A stretch of DNA of 64,000 nt, from positions 359,211 through 423,210 of the forward strand of contig NZ_LMNS01000012.1 in NCBI RefSeq assembly GCF_001423405.1, read 5' to 3'. Shown here piece after piece: positions 35,689 to 44,199 of this stretch. Origin of the DNA: Methylobacterium sp. Leaf123 (lineage in GTDB: Bacteria > Pseudomonadota > Alphaproteobacteria > Rhizobiales > Beijerinckiaceae). A program made the position numbers and the translations under genes. The notes beneath the pieces were generated by a model. The model did not search any database and was not told the origin of the DNA. It saw nothing but the letters and a program-made list of their open reading frames with translations. The first letter of the stretch is position 1. Each line of letters starts with the position of its first letter.

Positions 35689-36041
35689 GACTGTCGCCCA
35701 CCGGTACCGAATGGATCGAGATGCTTCCCGGTGTCCGCATGGAGGTGCGCACAGTCTCGGCGCTCGACATGCTCCACGCTCGCGAGGCGGCCCGCGGCAT
35801 CTATCTCGCCAACGCCGAGTTGGAAGCGCCGGACCCGGCCGTGTCGGTGACCGCAGGCGAGGCCATGGTGCGCGGCTGTGCCAGGCGTGTCGTCGTCGCC
35901 TGGGAGGGCATCGGCGACGAGGCCGGCGAGCCGCTGCCCGTGTCGCCCGAGGCGATCGACGCCGCTATGGCGCACCCCGCCCTCTACGACCGCTTTGAAA
36001 CACTCGTGTTCGCCCCCGCCCTGTGCGGCCCGACCGACTGA
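35682..36041 (+). CDS. Phage tail assembly chaperone-like protein
   Basis: 119 residues, starting MLRLSPTGTEWIEMLPGVRM; small acidic protein directly before a tape-measure gene, the standard position of tail assembly chaperones. It overlaps the TerS-like stop by 7 bp. There is no obvious frameshifted extension before the tape measure. Confidence 0.65.
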   Translation: MLRLSPTGTEWIEMLPGVRMEVRTVSALDMLHAREAARGIYLANAELEAPDPAVSVTAGEAMVRGCARRVVVAWEGIGDEAGEPLPVSPEAIDAAMAHPALYDRFETLVFAPALCGPTD

Positions 36042-36061
36042 GCCGATAGGAGGGCCGCCCC

Positions 36062-38542
36062 ATGCCCGCGAACATCGCCATCCGCCTGAGCGTCGAAGGC
36101 AAGGCCGAGATCAAGCAGGCCCTGGACGAGACCGGGCGCTCGGGAGAGGCCGCGTTCCGCTCCGTCACATCGGCGGCGGATCAGGCGACCGCGGCCACCG
36201 ACCGGCTCACCCGGAAAGCGCAGGAAGCCGCCGCTGCTGCAAGGCAGGCACAGGGCGCGGCGGCCGGCGCCGTCCCCACATCCTCCGGCCCCTCGCCGAG
36301 CCCGGCCACTCTGCGCGAGGTGGAGCGCGTCCGCGCACGCCTGGACGAGGAGTATCGGAACACCCGCCAACTCGAGCGCGACGTCGCCGCGATCGGCCGA
36401 GGTGAGGCGGCGGGATCGTTCTCGACCGCCTACGCCACGCGACTGCGGGACATGGCCGAGCGCCGCTATGGCACCGGCAACGACAACGACCCGGCGGGAC
36501 CGCGCCGCGGGCTCAGCGACTATCAGCGCCGAGACCTGATGTATCAGGGCGGCGACGTCGTGGCCTCGCTCGGCTCTGGCGCGGGCATCGGCACTGTCGC
36601 GTTTCAGCAGGGGCCGCAGATCCTACAGGGTCTCGCGGGCGGTGACGGTGGGCTGAAGGGCGGCTTGAAAGCGCTTGGCGAGAGCGCGATGGCCCTCGTG
36701 ACCCCCATGAGCGTCGGCGCTGCGGCCGTGGCTGGCCTGGGCGCGGCCTTTCTGCTCGCGGGCAAGCAGGCCGGCGACGAGCGCGAAGCCCTGGAGAAGG
36801 CGACGCAGGGCATCGGCCGCGCCACCGGCGCCAGCGCCGCGCAGCTCGACGTGCTCGCCCGCGCGAATGCGGAGGCGGGCAAGGTCTCGGCCTCGACCGC
36901 GCGCGAGATCGTCGCCGGCTACGCCTCGACCGGCCAGATTGCGCTCCCCGTGATCGGGGACCTCACCCGAGCGACCTCCGAATATGCCCGCATCACCGGA
37001 CAGGAGGTGCCGGCCGCGACCGCCGAACTCGCCCGCATGTTCGCTGACCCGGCGCGCGGCGCGGAGGAGCTGTCGGGTAAGATCGGCGCCCTCGATGACC
37101 GCACCCGCCAGTTGATCGCGACGCAACTTGAGCAGGGGGACAAGAGCGCCGCGCAGCAGACCCTCGCCGACGCGCTTAAGGCATCGATCGACGCCAACGC
37201 GACGGCCACGACCGGATGGGCCGCGGCCTGGAACACGGCCGCCACCGCCGCCGCCGGGTATTGGGAGATCGCGAAGCGCATCGCGGGCGTCTCGCTCGGC
37301 GCCGTGCCCGAAGGCGCGGCGAAGGAAGTGAAGCGATTGGAGGCTCGGCTGGCCGACCGCAGCCGCCGGATCAACGATCCACTCGGCTTCGAGACCGAGG
37401 AGCTGACGAAGCAGCTCGCGACGGCCCGGAAGCGGCTGACTGACGAGGCCCAGAAGGCTACCCGCGACGCTGCCGAGGAGGCGGCTAAGTCGGCATCGGC
37501 CACCGCGGGCGCCCTTGCTAAGGCTCTCGACCCTCGGGCCGCGCAGCTCAGCGAGATCAGGAAAAAGTACAGCGATCTGGACGCGGCTCTGAAGGACCCG
37601 GCCGCTCGGTCGAAGCTCTTCGATGAGAGCGCAGTCGAGCGCGCCAAGGATGCGTACAAGAACGCCATCGACACGATGACGGACGCCAACGGCAAGCTGA
37701 TTTCCAGCACCGAGCTTGCCCGCCGCCAGGATCAGCTTCGCCTCGACGCGCTGAAGGCCACGACCGCGGAGCAAAAGTCGGCTGTGGCCGAACGGCAGAA
37801 GGCGTTCGATCTCGCTGGCAAACCCCTGACGGCCCTCGATGCCGGAGAGCAGATCAGCCGGGCCGGGGTGCTCGCGCGGATCGAGGAGGAGTCGAAGAAG
37901 GGCGGTCGAGGGAAGTCGGAGCGCGAGAGCAAGGACGACTATGACCGCGCCATCCGCTCGACAGAGGACCGCACCCGCCGCATCGCGGAGCAGGCGACGA
38001 CCTTCGGCATGGGGGCGGCAGAGGTGGAGCGCTTCCGCGTCCAGCAGGAGCTACTGACCGCCGCCCAGCGCGCCGGCCGGGACGCGACGCCCGAGCTGAC
38101 GCGGGAGATCACCGAATACGCCAACCGGGCCGGCGAGGCAGCCAAGCGGAACGAGGAGATCCGCGAGCGCATGCGCGACGTGGACGACTTCCGCAACGTC
38201 GGTTCGGACGGCGTGCGCTCGCTGGTGCGGGACCTCGGCGAGGCCCGGAGCGTTGCCGACATCCTGAACAACAGCTTTGACCGGATGAAGCAGCGTGTGC
38301 TCGACATCGCGGCCGACAGCCTGACGGACTCGCTGTTCGGCAAGCGCGGGACGGGCGGTGGGCTTCTGGCGAGCCTTTTCGGCGCAACCGGCGCCGGCGC
38401 GAGCGGCGGCTCGGCCGCCTCCGTGCTCGATTTCTTTAAAACTGGCCCGTTTGGCCACGCCGATGGCGGCATCGTCGGCATGTCGATGCCGCCGGGTGGC
38501 GTGTGCGGCACGCCGCAGGGCTGTGGGGAGTTGCCGGCATGA
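36062..38542 (+). CDS. Tail length tape-measure protein, C-terminally truncated
   Basis: 826 residues, Ala/Lys/Asp-rich, mostly helical. Hydrophobic helices around 220-240 (SAMALVTPMSVGAAAVAGLG region) and a region with ATGASAAQLDVLARANAEAG, then GYASTGQIALPVIGDLTRAT resemble the prophage tape-measure domain. The end ...FKTGPFGHADGGIVGMSMPP is followed by an unrelated GVCGTPQGCGELPA tail. Related proteins normally continue past ADGGIV, so the 3' end was probably lost and fused to the next region. Tape measures set tail length and reach into the cell envelope. Confidence 0.8.
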   Translation: MPANIAIRLSVEGKAEIKQALDETGRSGEAAFRSVTSAADQATAATDRLTRKAQEAAAAARQAQGAAAGAVPTSSGPSPSPATLREVERVRARLDEEYRNTRQLERDVAAIGRGEAAGSFSTAYATRLRDMAERRYGTGNDNDPAGPRRGLSDYQRRDLMYQGGDVVASLGSGAGIGTVAFQQGPQILQGLAGGDGGLKGGLKALGESAMALVTPMSVGAAAVAGLGAAFLLAGKQAGDEREALEKATQGIGRATGASAAQLDVLARANAEAGKVSASTAREIVAGYASTGQIALPVIGDLTRATSEYARITGQEVPAATAELARMFADPARGAEELSGKIGALDDRTRQLIATQLEQGDKSAAQQTLADALKASIDANATATTGWAAAWNTAATAAAGYWEIAKRIAGVSLGAVPEGAAKEVKRLEARLADRSRRINDPLGFETEELTKQLATARKRLTDEAQKATRDAAEEAAKSASATAGALAKALDPRAAQLSEIRKKYSDLDAALKDPAARSKLFDESAVERAKDAYKNAIDTMTDANGKLISSTELARRQDQLRLDALKATTAEQKSAVAERQKAFDLAGKPLTALDAGEQISRAGVLARIEEESKKGGRGKSERESKDDYDRAIRSTEDRTRRIAEQATTFGMGAAEVERFRVQQELLTAAQRAGRDATPELTREITEYANRAGEAAKRNEEIRERMRDVDDFRNVGSDGVRSLVRDLGEARSVADILNNSFDRMKQRVLDIAADSLTDSLFGKRGTGGGLLASLFGATGAGASGGSAASVLDFFKTGPFGHADGGIVGMSMPPGGVCGTPQGCGELPA

Positions 38543-39261
38543 CGGCGATCTTCATGGCCCGGATGCCGGACGGCATCGTCGCCGCGTCGGACGGCGCCTT
38601 GTACGGCCGTGACGGCGCCTTGACGGCCGTGGTCTCCAAGCTGGTGCTGATGCCGGAGAAGAATTGTGTCGTCACGCTTCAGGGTCCGTGGTTCTACCAT
38701 GTCGCGCTGCGGGCCGGCCTGGGCGAGGCGATGGACTTCGACGGCGTGCTCGCTCGGATCGTGGATCTGACAGCCAACGCTTGGCTCGCCGCTGACAACG
38801 ACTATGGCTACAGCCGCGCCTTCGCCATGCTGATCGGCGGGTTTTCCGAGGCCCGGCAGCAGTGGGAAACCTACTGGCTCAACTCCGAGCCATGGGAGCC
38901 GGGCGGGTTGCAGGAGCCCTACAAGGCTTGGGAACTGACCCCCGCCCTCGCGACGGCATGGACACCCGGCTATGGCCGCGAGGCGTGCGCCGCCGCCGGC
39001 TTGGACCCAGACCGACCGCTCGGCGAACAGGGCATGGGCTGCGCCGAGATCGCGGTGCGGATCATCTGCGCCGGCCGGCAGCAGCGCATCCCGATCCATG
39101 GCGACGAAGCGAACGGCACCTGCCAAGTCGGCGGCTTCGTGCAAATCGCCCAGATCAACCGCGGCACGGCTTGGACCGAGATCGCCCACCGCTGGCCCGA
39201 CGGAATCGGCACCCGTCTCGACCCTTCGAACGGGCTGGCGTACCCGCCGCCGCTCGTCTGA
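38539..39261 (+). CDS. Ntn-hydrolase-like phage protein, 240 aa
   Basis: Starts MTAIFMARMPDGIVAASDGA, overlapping the tape-measure stop by 4 bp. The N terminus (VAASDGALYGRDGALTAVVS, then KLVLMPEKNCVVTLQG) resembles the proteasome/HslV-type Ntn-hydrolase beta-sandwich, but the active N-terminal Thr is not at residue 1 (Thr2 follows Met). The role is unknown; similar genes occur in tail-tip regions. Confidence 0.55.
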   Translation: MTAIFMARMPDGIVAASDGALYGRDGALTAVVSKLVLMPEKNCVVTLQGPWFYHVALRAGLGEAMDFDGVLARIVDLTANAWLAADNDYGYSRAFAMLIGGFSEARQQWETYWLNSEPWEPGGLQEPYKAWELTPALATAWTPGYGREACAAAGLDPDRPLGEQGMGCAEIAVRIICAGRQQRIPIHGDEANGTCQVGGFVQIAQINRGTAWTEIAHRWPDGIGTRLDPSNGLAYPPPLV

Positions 39262-39583
39262 GTAATTGTCGAACGAGAGGCGTTACGAGCGCCGCTTACT
39301 GGAACTGCTGAACCATCGGCGCGCCTTCCCGACTCCCGACTGACGGCGCCCGGTTTTCCACTGTCGGCGCCGTCGCGCAGCACACCATCATCGCCGTTGC
39401 TGGGATCTCGACGCACATCCCGGAGCAGTGGGCATAGGCGGAGCTACCACATCCTTCGCGGCGCTATTGCGGGGCAGCGCATTCTGTGGCGCGCTGTCGA
39501 GCATATAAACGCTCTTCTAGAACTTTGGGACCGTCGTGGGTGTGGCAACCTCAGGCGCCGCCGATCTCACTTAAGAGGCCTGC
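39262..39583. other. Non-coding gap in the inner element
   Basis: No gene or clear repeat is seen in these 322 bp. Confidence 0.4.
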
Positions 39584-39853
39584 GTGGCCGCGCCGTTCCA
39601 GCGCTGGCGGACCCGGCGCGACTCCGGCCGGACAACGGGCCTCAACGTCAAGAAGGGCGTCGACATCGGCGACTGGCTAATGCGGATGCCGGACGGCAAG
39701 ATCCGCTCGATGCTAACCGGGGCGCCCAAGGCGCCCCGCGGCAAGCTCACTGTCCGCTTCGAGAACACCCTGCCCAGCCTCAAGACTTTGCACGAGAGGA
39801 CGGACCTGTTCAGCGACGTGAATGTCTCGACCGCTCGACAGATGGACGTCTGA
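39584..39853 (+). CDS. Hypothetical basic protein, 89 aa
   Basis: GTG start: AAPFQRWRTRRDSGRTTGLN; then MLTGAPKAPRGKLTVRFENT. No recognised family. Weak support beyond length and codon pattern. Confidence 0.4.
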   Translation: MAAPFQRWRTRRDSGRTTGLNVKKGVDIGDWLMRMPDGKIRSMLTGAPKAPRGKLTVRFENTLPSLKTLHERTDLFSDVNVSTARQMDV

Positions 39854-39976
39854 CCGCCACCGTCCGCAATCCTTGCCTTATCCAACTGCGGATGGGTCGG
39901 GCATGGACGGAGCGCAACTTTGAGGCAACACCATAGTCTCAATTTTGTTCGCCTGTCATCTGAATAAGCAGAATAT

Positions 39977-40765
39977 CTAAGTTTTTTTTGTAATTCTGAA
40001 CTGCTCCTTTAACTTGTAATTAGTTCCGCAAAATGAGCATTTGCATTCGGCATTAGACTTGATTTTGTGAATTGGGATTTCATTTTTTGTGCCGCATTCT
40101 GAGCACAGCCAATCAATAACAATAGGTCTGTATCTTATTTCGTTGTCGGCCGCATATACTTCGTACTCTGTGCCGCATTCCGAGCATGATGTTCGATTGT
40201 TTGACGCGAGCCAATGAGGAGATCGATTAATCATAAAACCGCAGCTGCAAGGCCATGCGGTGCCAAACTCCAGAACGATATCAAAAATCTCAGATGAGAA
40301 AATTCGGTCCAACTCTTCGATTATCGCTTGCAGCCGTGCCTCAGCATCCGCGCTGTCTTTCTTGCGGCCTTTGGACATCTGATGAATAGTAGGTGTGTGC
40401 AAAAAACTTCCAAGCGCTTGCCAATTGCTTCTTACCCATTTGACATCCGGGCGCTTCTCCGTGGCCTCTACAGTCTCGGCTCCAGGGAAGTCTATCTTGA
40501 TCACAAGATCGCTTGTCACTCCTCCCGCCACCGCAACGAGCTCTTTAAGCATTTTATCCGGCTGCCACTTACTTATAGCTTCGAAAGAAGATTGTGGCTT
40601 ATATAATTCAAGAAGCCTGTATGCTAGACATTCTATACATAAACGCAATTCGAGGGCGGCGTAGCATATATTTGTTTCTGTGGGCGATGCTAACAGCGAT
40701 TTGGCTTGCTCAAGATGCTCTTTCGCTCGCTCGCGAAGTTTCAGGTCGGACTTGGGCTTGGACAC
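39977..40765 (-). CDS. Zinc-ribbon protein with helical N terminus, candidate defence cargo
   Basis: 262 residues, AT-rich. Residues 1-60 are helical (RERAKEHLEQAKSLLASPTE, ALELRLCIECLAYRLLELY) and resemble HEPN-type helices only loosely. Three Cys clusters follow: CSCGF with CSECGTEY, CSECGTKNE, and CKCSFCGTNY, giving two or three zinc ribbons. Function unknown. It lies in an acquired cargo block beside the yfbU pseudogene. Confidence 0.65.
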   Translation of the reverse strand: MSKPKSDLKLRERAKEHLEQAKSLLASPTETNICYAALELRLCIECLAYRLLELYKPQSSFEAISKWQPDKMLKELVAVAGGVTSDLVIKIDFPGAETVEATEKRPDVKWVRSNWQALGSFLHTPTIHQMSKGRKKDSADAEARLQAIIEELDRIFSSEIFDIVLEFGTAWPCSCGFMINRSPHWLASNNRTSCSECGTEYEVYAADNEIRYRPIVIDWLCSECGTKNEIPIHKIKSNAECKCSFCGTNYKLKEQFRITKKT

Positions 40766-40847
40766 GACTGCCGATCCTTCGTGGTACTGCTTGCCCGTCC
40801 GGCTCCGGCTGGGCGGGACTTTTCGCGCGTCTGGACCGAAGCGCGCT

Positions 40848-41336
40848 TTACCGCGCCTCGGCGATCTCGATTTCTGCTTCGGTCAGCTCGAGCTTGCCGC
40901 CGAGTCGGCGCCACGTCCGGAGCATCGCCCGATAGTGCGGGAGCGACACGCTGCTGTGAGAGTTGTCCGGGCAATCCTTCAACTCATCCCACTTGCCGAG
41001 CGTTCGGCGCACGAAGCGAGCGAAGGCATACTGGCCGCCGTCGTCGTTGGCATCGAACCCCTCGAACTCAGCAGACGGGCTCTTGGGCTTATAGCCCAGC
41101 TTAATGCTTGAAAATTTAATTGCACGAAATACGTTCAGTATTTCCTCCACTCCGCGTGATACTTACTTGGCAGTTGTCTCCTTGTAAATCGATGGATTGA
41201 GTTCGGAGCAATACTGCCCATAGCCGTGAGAAAGTATTTCCTAGCTTGTTGTGTAATCTCCGGCGTTTTCTGGGGCGAGATGCTTCAGGATCTCGTATTG
41301 GTTCCAGAAGGCCAGTCGTTCCGCCCAAGTAAGCAT
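40848..41336 (-). pseudogene. YfbU-family gene with two in-frame stop codons
   Basis: Read continuously, the frame matches the YfbU family from end to end: MLTWAERLAFWNQYEILKHL, EILSHGYGQYCSELNP, GVEEILNVFRAIKFSS, FEGFDANDDGGQYAFARF, LPHYRAMLRTWRRL and a terminal LTEAEIEIAEAR. A TAG at 41241-41243 (codon 32) and a TAA at 41163-41165 (codon 58) interrupt it. There is no frameshift, so the gene decayed by two point mutations, or the stops are read through. An internal restart could still give the C-terminal 100 residues. YfbU's function is unknown. Confidence 0.8.
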
Positions 41337-41475
41337 ATCTTAAACTCACGCAGCGTGGACCTGCTCGGACCCTGGTGGCCCTAAGCAGCCTCAACCTTGA
41401 TGTCGTGCTGCGGTACGGGCGTCGAGGTGCTGCAATCAGCCATGCACGGCTAAACGGCAACTCCTGCTGCCCGGA

Positions 41476-41838
41476 TTACCGAACCGGCAGCTTCGGGAGT
41501 GGCTTCAGCGTGATGAAGCGAGCCGTTCGAGAGGCGTCGCCCTCATCCAATTGCCATACCGTCCGAACGTTCGGCTGTTCGGGCGTCAGAGAAAATAAGA
41601 GCCCATGAAAATACAGTTTCAGCGCCTTGTGGCCCTCGATCGTGCCAGCAAAATTCTCTCTCTGCGAATGAGAGATAAGGGCATGGTACAGATCTAAGGG
41701 GTTTGCCGCCGTAAACCCAAATTGCTTAAGAAATGCGGCTTTGGGTCCGCCTTCAGGGTGATCGGCACTCAGCAGATAGTCAGTGACTTTTGCTGGCGCT
41801 ACAATGAAGCGCGCCGGCCACGCGTCGTCGTCACTCAC
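41476..41838 (-). CDS. DUF6883-like protein, 120 aa
   Basis: Starts MSDDDAWPARFIVAPAKVTD, then YLLSADHPEGGPKAAFLKQF is the DUF6883 motif, and VRTVWQLDEG the C-terminal conserved strand. The family is often found next to DUF4926 proteins and in toxin-associated contexts. Overlapped by the DUF4926 gene by 4 bp, which suggests a functional pair. Confidence 0.65.
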   Translation of the reverse strand: MSDDDAWPARFIVAPAKVTDYLLSADHPEGGPKAAFLKQFGFTAANPLDLYHALISHSQRENFAGTIEGHKALKLYFHGLLFSLTPEQPNVRTVWQLDEGDASRTARFITLKPLPKLPVR

Positions 41839-42104
41839 TCGCTCGCGCGCTCCACGAGGAGCACTTGCCGACTATCCACCGTCGCCAGTGTATCAAGAGG
41901 CGCCGCGAACTCGACTTCGTACGCTTCGCCCTGAGCGTAGACCGCGACCACGGTTCCCGTGGTGCCCATGGGTATCTTCTCTTTGGTATCGCCGATTACG
42001 GTCGCAAGCAGGCGCACGCGATCAAGCTCCCGGATCGGGGCTTCCCCTCCAGGGCCTCCACCGAAGCCGGCGGCGAACGGTGCGATGTTTCGACGGAACA
42101 CCAT
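41835..42104 (-). CDS. DUF4926-like protein
   Basis: The core IRELDRVRLLATV, PMGTTGTVVAVYAQGEAYEV, then QVLLVE matches the small SH3-like DUF4926 family. The start is uncertain: ATG (MVFRRNIAPF) is used, but families usually begin close to IRELD. It shares ATGA with the DUF6883 gene, so the two are translated together. Confidence 0.65.
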   Translation of the reverse strand: MVFRRNIAPFAAGFGGGPGGEAPIRELDRVRLLATVIGDTKEKIPMGTTGTVVAVYAQGEAYEVEFAAPLDTLATVDSRQVLLVERASE

Positions 42105-42533
42105 GGACCCAATATGGGCCCGGCCACATAGAGTTGACAAGGCGTCCGAGGTATCCGCCCCGCGTCCCAACTGCCGTTCAAGGTGGAGCGCGCGTAAGTC
42201 AATGATTTTTTTGTTGTTTTCCTACGTGCCCCACCTGCCTCACCTTTTGCGAGCGTTAGAGTAATTTCGGAGGACATGCGGGGCGCGCCAAGACCGCGCG
42301 GATTTTTCCATACGCGCGCGAAAGGTGGGGCAGGTGGGGCGCCCTTTGAAATCAGGGGCTTACCGGCGCGCCCCTTCGAGCCAAGGTGGGGCGCGGCGGT
42401 CTCCGGCGGCCCGAGTCGGTGACGATAGCGTGCGACCGCCGCTTCGGAAAGGACCCGGAAACGCAAAACCCGCGCACCTTGTCGGGTGGCGGGCTAGGTT
42501 GGATTGACCGGAAAGCGTTTTCAGCGCTTCGGA
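42105..42533. other. Non-coding region with a long inverted repeat
   Basis: No gene is seen. It contains a 21-bp inverted repeat matching at 19 positions, 42227-42247 and 42321-42341 (core GGCAGGTGGGGC), 73 bp apart. A third related GGTGGGGCG is near 42384. Confidence 0.55.
42227..42341. repeat. 21-bp inverted repeat pair
   Basis: The arms at 42227-42247 and 42321-42341 read AAAGGTGRGGCAGGTGGGGC when placed in the same orientation. They could be an origin or operator of the inner element. Confidence 0.6.
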
Positions 42534-42854
42534 TCACTCCTCGCTATGATAAACGCGGGAAATTAGGTTGTAGAGCGTAAACAGTTTATCTGCGGCAGCT
42601 TCGGCCTCTTCGTCGGTCATACGAGAGGTCGTGGCCGGAACATACCCGGCATCGGGATCTTTGATTTTGGTAATAGCCTCATAGAGGTCGTCGTATGCGG
42701 CCATAATTTCTGGGTATGCATCGAAGTCGTCGCGCTTCACAGCAATAAAGCCAGTATGCGCGAATTCAAGACGTTTTTGCAGTGGAAGTGCGCTAGTCGC
42801 CAGCGTTTCGACGGCACCGAGAAATTTGAAATACGGATAGTTCAGCGGGCGCAT
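42534..42854 (-). CDS. Hypothetical protein, 106 aa
   Basis: Starts MRPLNYPYFKFLGAVETLAT; AT-richer than its flanks. Helical, acidic C terminus. No family recognised. Confidence 0.6.
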   Translation of the reverse strand: MRPLNYPYFKFLGAVETLATSALPLQKRLEFAHTGFIAVKRDDFDAYPEIMAAYDDLYEAITKIKDPDAGYVPATTSRMTDEEAEAAADKLFTLYNLISRVYHSEE

Positions 42855-43287
42855 GATTCCGTCCCCAGGGGCAGGATGCCTCTACCTAACGCGCAGCACG
42901 AAACCCCCGCCGCCTTGCCGGGCGCGGGGTGTTCGTGCATTCTGCGTTTTGGAGCGTGACAACTCCCGAGACGGACCCTTGCCGGGGTTGGCGTCTCAGT
43001 CCAGAGCGGAAGCCTTCCACCTTGCCGGGTGTTCGGCCCCGTAAAGAACGTGCTCACCTCCCGGTGAGCGCGACCGGCTCACTATGCCGGGAGTATCGCA
43101 GCACCGTCAAGCGGCAACGCTAGGCGGCGATACAACAGCCCTTCGGGGTAAAGGCTGCGATGCACGTTCTCTGGGCGTGTTGTCACCCTCCCGGTGCCAG
43201 TGCCGATCGCTGGCAGCAGGCACGATCCCCGTGACAAGGGCGAGCGCCGCCGGCCGTGACAAGCCGGTTCGATCCCAGAGAACCGAG
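42855..43287. other. Non-coding region with GC-rich hairpins
   Basis: No gene is seen. It has several CCTTGCCGGG-containing GC-rich segments near 42913 and 42979 and may hold the promoter for the rightward 43288-45965 block. Confidence 0.4.
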
Positions 43288-43632
43288 ATGACCATCCATA
43301 CACCCGTGAGGCCGCCGCGCGTCGTTGCGCTGGGCGGACCCGTGTCGGCTGCGATCCGCGCCATGCGCGCCGACGAGCCGGTCACCGACTATGCCCGTAT
43401 CCGCGAACTGCGCCGCGCCATCGCTGATCGGATCGAGGCGGACATCGCCTTGCTCGACGCACTGACGCGCGACGCGGATCTCGAGCCTTCCCTCGGCGCC
43501 TGCGACCGCATCGACCAGAGCGCCTGGGCGGTCGGTGACGGCTCCGATGGTGAGGCCGGCGACGACAACGGCCTTGCCGACGACGACGGCTGGCACGAGC
43601 AGCGCCTTCGCGACGAGCTGGAGGCAGCATGA
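43288..43632 (+). CDS. Hypothetical protein, 114 aa
   Basis: Starts MTIHTPVRPPRVVALGGPVS; the middle is helical (IRELRRAIADRIEADIALLD) and the C-terminal third very acidic. It overlaps the next gene by 4 bp. Function unknown. Confidence 0.6.
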   Translation: MTIHTPVRPPRVVALGGPVSAAIRAMRADEPVTDYARIRELRRAIADRIEADIALLDALTRDADLEPSLGACDRIDQSAWAVGDGSDGEAGDDNGLADDDGWHEQRLRDELEAA

Positions 43633-43847
43633 GTGCCGCCGACCGACTCGAGGCTGTGCGCGAGATGGAAGTGCCCATCTTCGAGGTTCGTGATTGGGGC
43701 GAGGCCGTGCACATGGCGGCTCACGCTTTGCCTGACGAGGAGCAGCGCGCTGCGCTCGCTCAGCTCGGCCACACCATCTCACGCCTTGGAGAGGTGCTTC
43801 GCACGAGATGGTGCGAGGCCGCGGGCATGAACGGGCGTCTGAAATGA
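43629..43847 (+). CDS. Hypothetical protein, 72 aa
   Basis: Starts MSAADRLEAVREMEVPIFEV; helical, with 4-bp overlaps on both sides. Confidence 0.6.
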   Translation: MSAADRLEAVREMEVPIFEVRDWGEAVHMAAHALPDEEQRAALAQLGHTISRLGEVLRTRWCEAAGMNGRLK

Positions 43848-44023
43848 TGCGCGTGATCCTCGCCTTTCTTGCCCTGGCGCAGATCCGGTGGGCGCACCTC
43901 GACCTCGCCCGCTCTGCCTACCTCGCCGACCTCGCCGACCTCGCGGATGAAGCCTTTCGCTGCGCGGAGGAGCGCAAGCGTCTGGCTGGCGACCTGATGG
44001 CGCGGGCGCACGCCTGCCGCTGA
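43844..44023 (+). CDS. Small hypothetical protein, 59 aa
   Basis: MMRVILAFLALAQIRWAHLD is a hydrophobic N terminus that could be a signal or membrane segment; the rest is charged and helical. Overlaps the previous gene by 4 bp. Confidence 0.5.
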   Translation: MMRVILAFLALAQIRWAHLDLARSAYLADLADLADEAFRCAEERKRLAGDLMARAHACR

Positions 44024-44059
44024 TACCCCGGCCCGGCCGCTCTGGGGGTCACAGAAACT

Positions 44060-44095
44060 GGCGCAAGTTGCGCCGGTTTCGGCGCAAGTTGCGCC
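44060..44095. promoter_or_regulatory. Tandem palindromic operators upstream of the antirepressor
   Basis: GGCGCAAGTTGCGCC at 44060-44074 and again at 44081-44095, exactly 21 bp apart (two helical turns). GAAAC/GTTTC further brackets the first copy. It lies 105 bp before the antirepressor start. Confidence 0.7.
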
Positions 44096-44199
44096 GAAAC
44101 CCCTCAGCCCGGCCGGGCCTCACGACCGCCGCTCGCGCAATCCCGTGCGAGCGGCACTTGCGCTCCCCCGATCTGGGGAGCGGCAATCGTGAGGGCACC

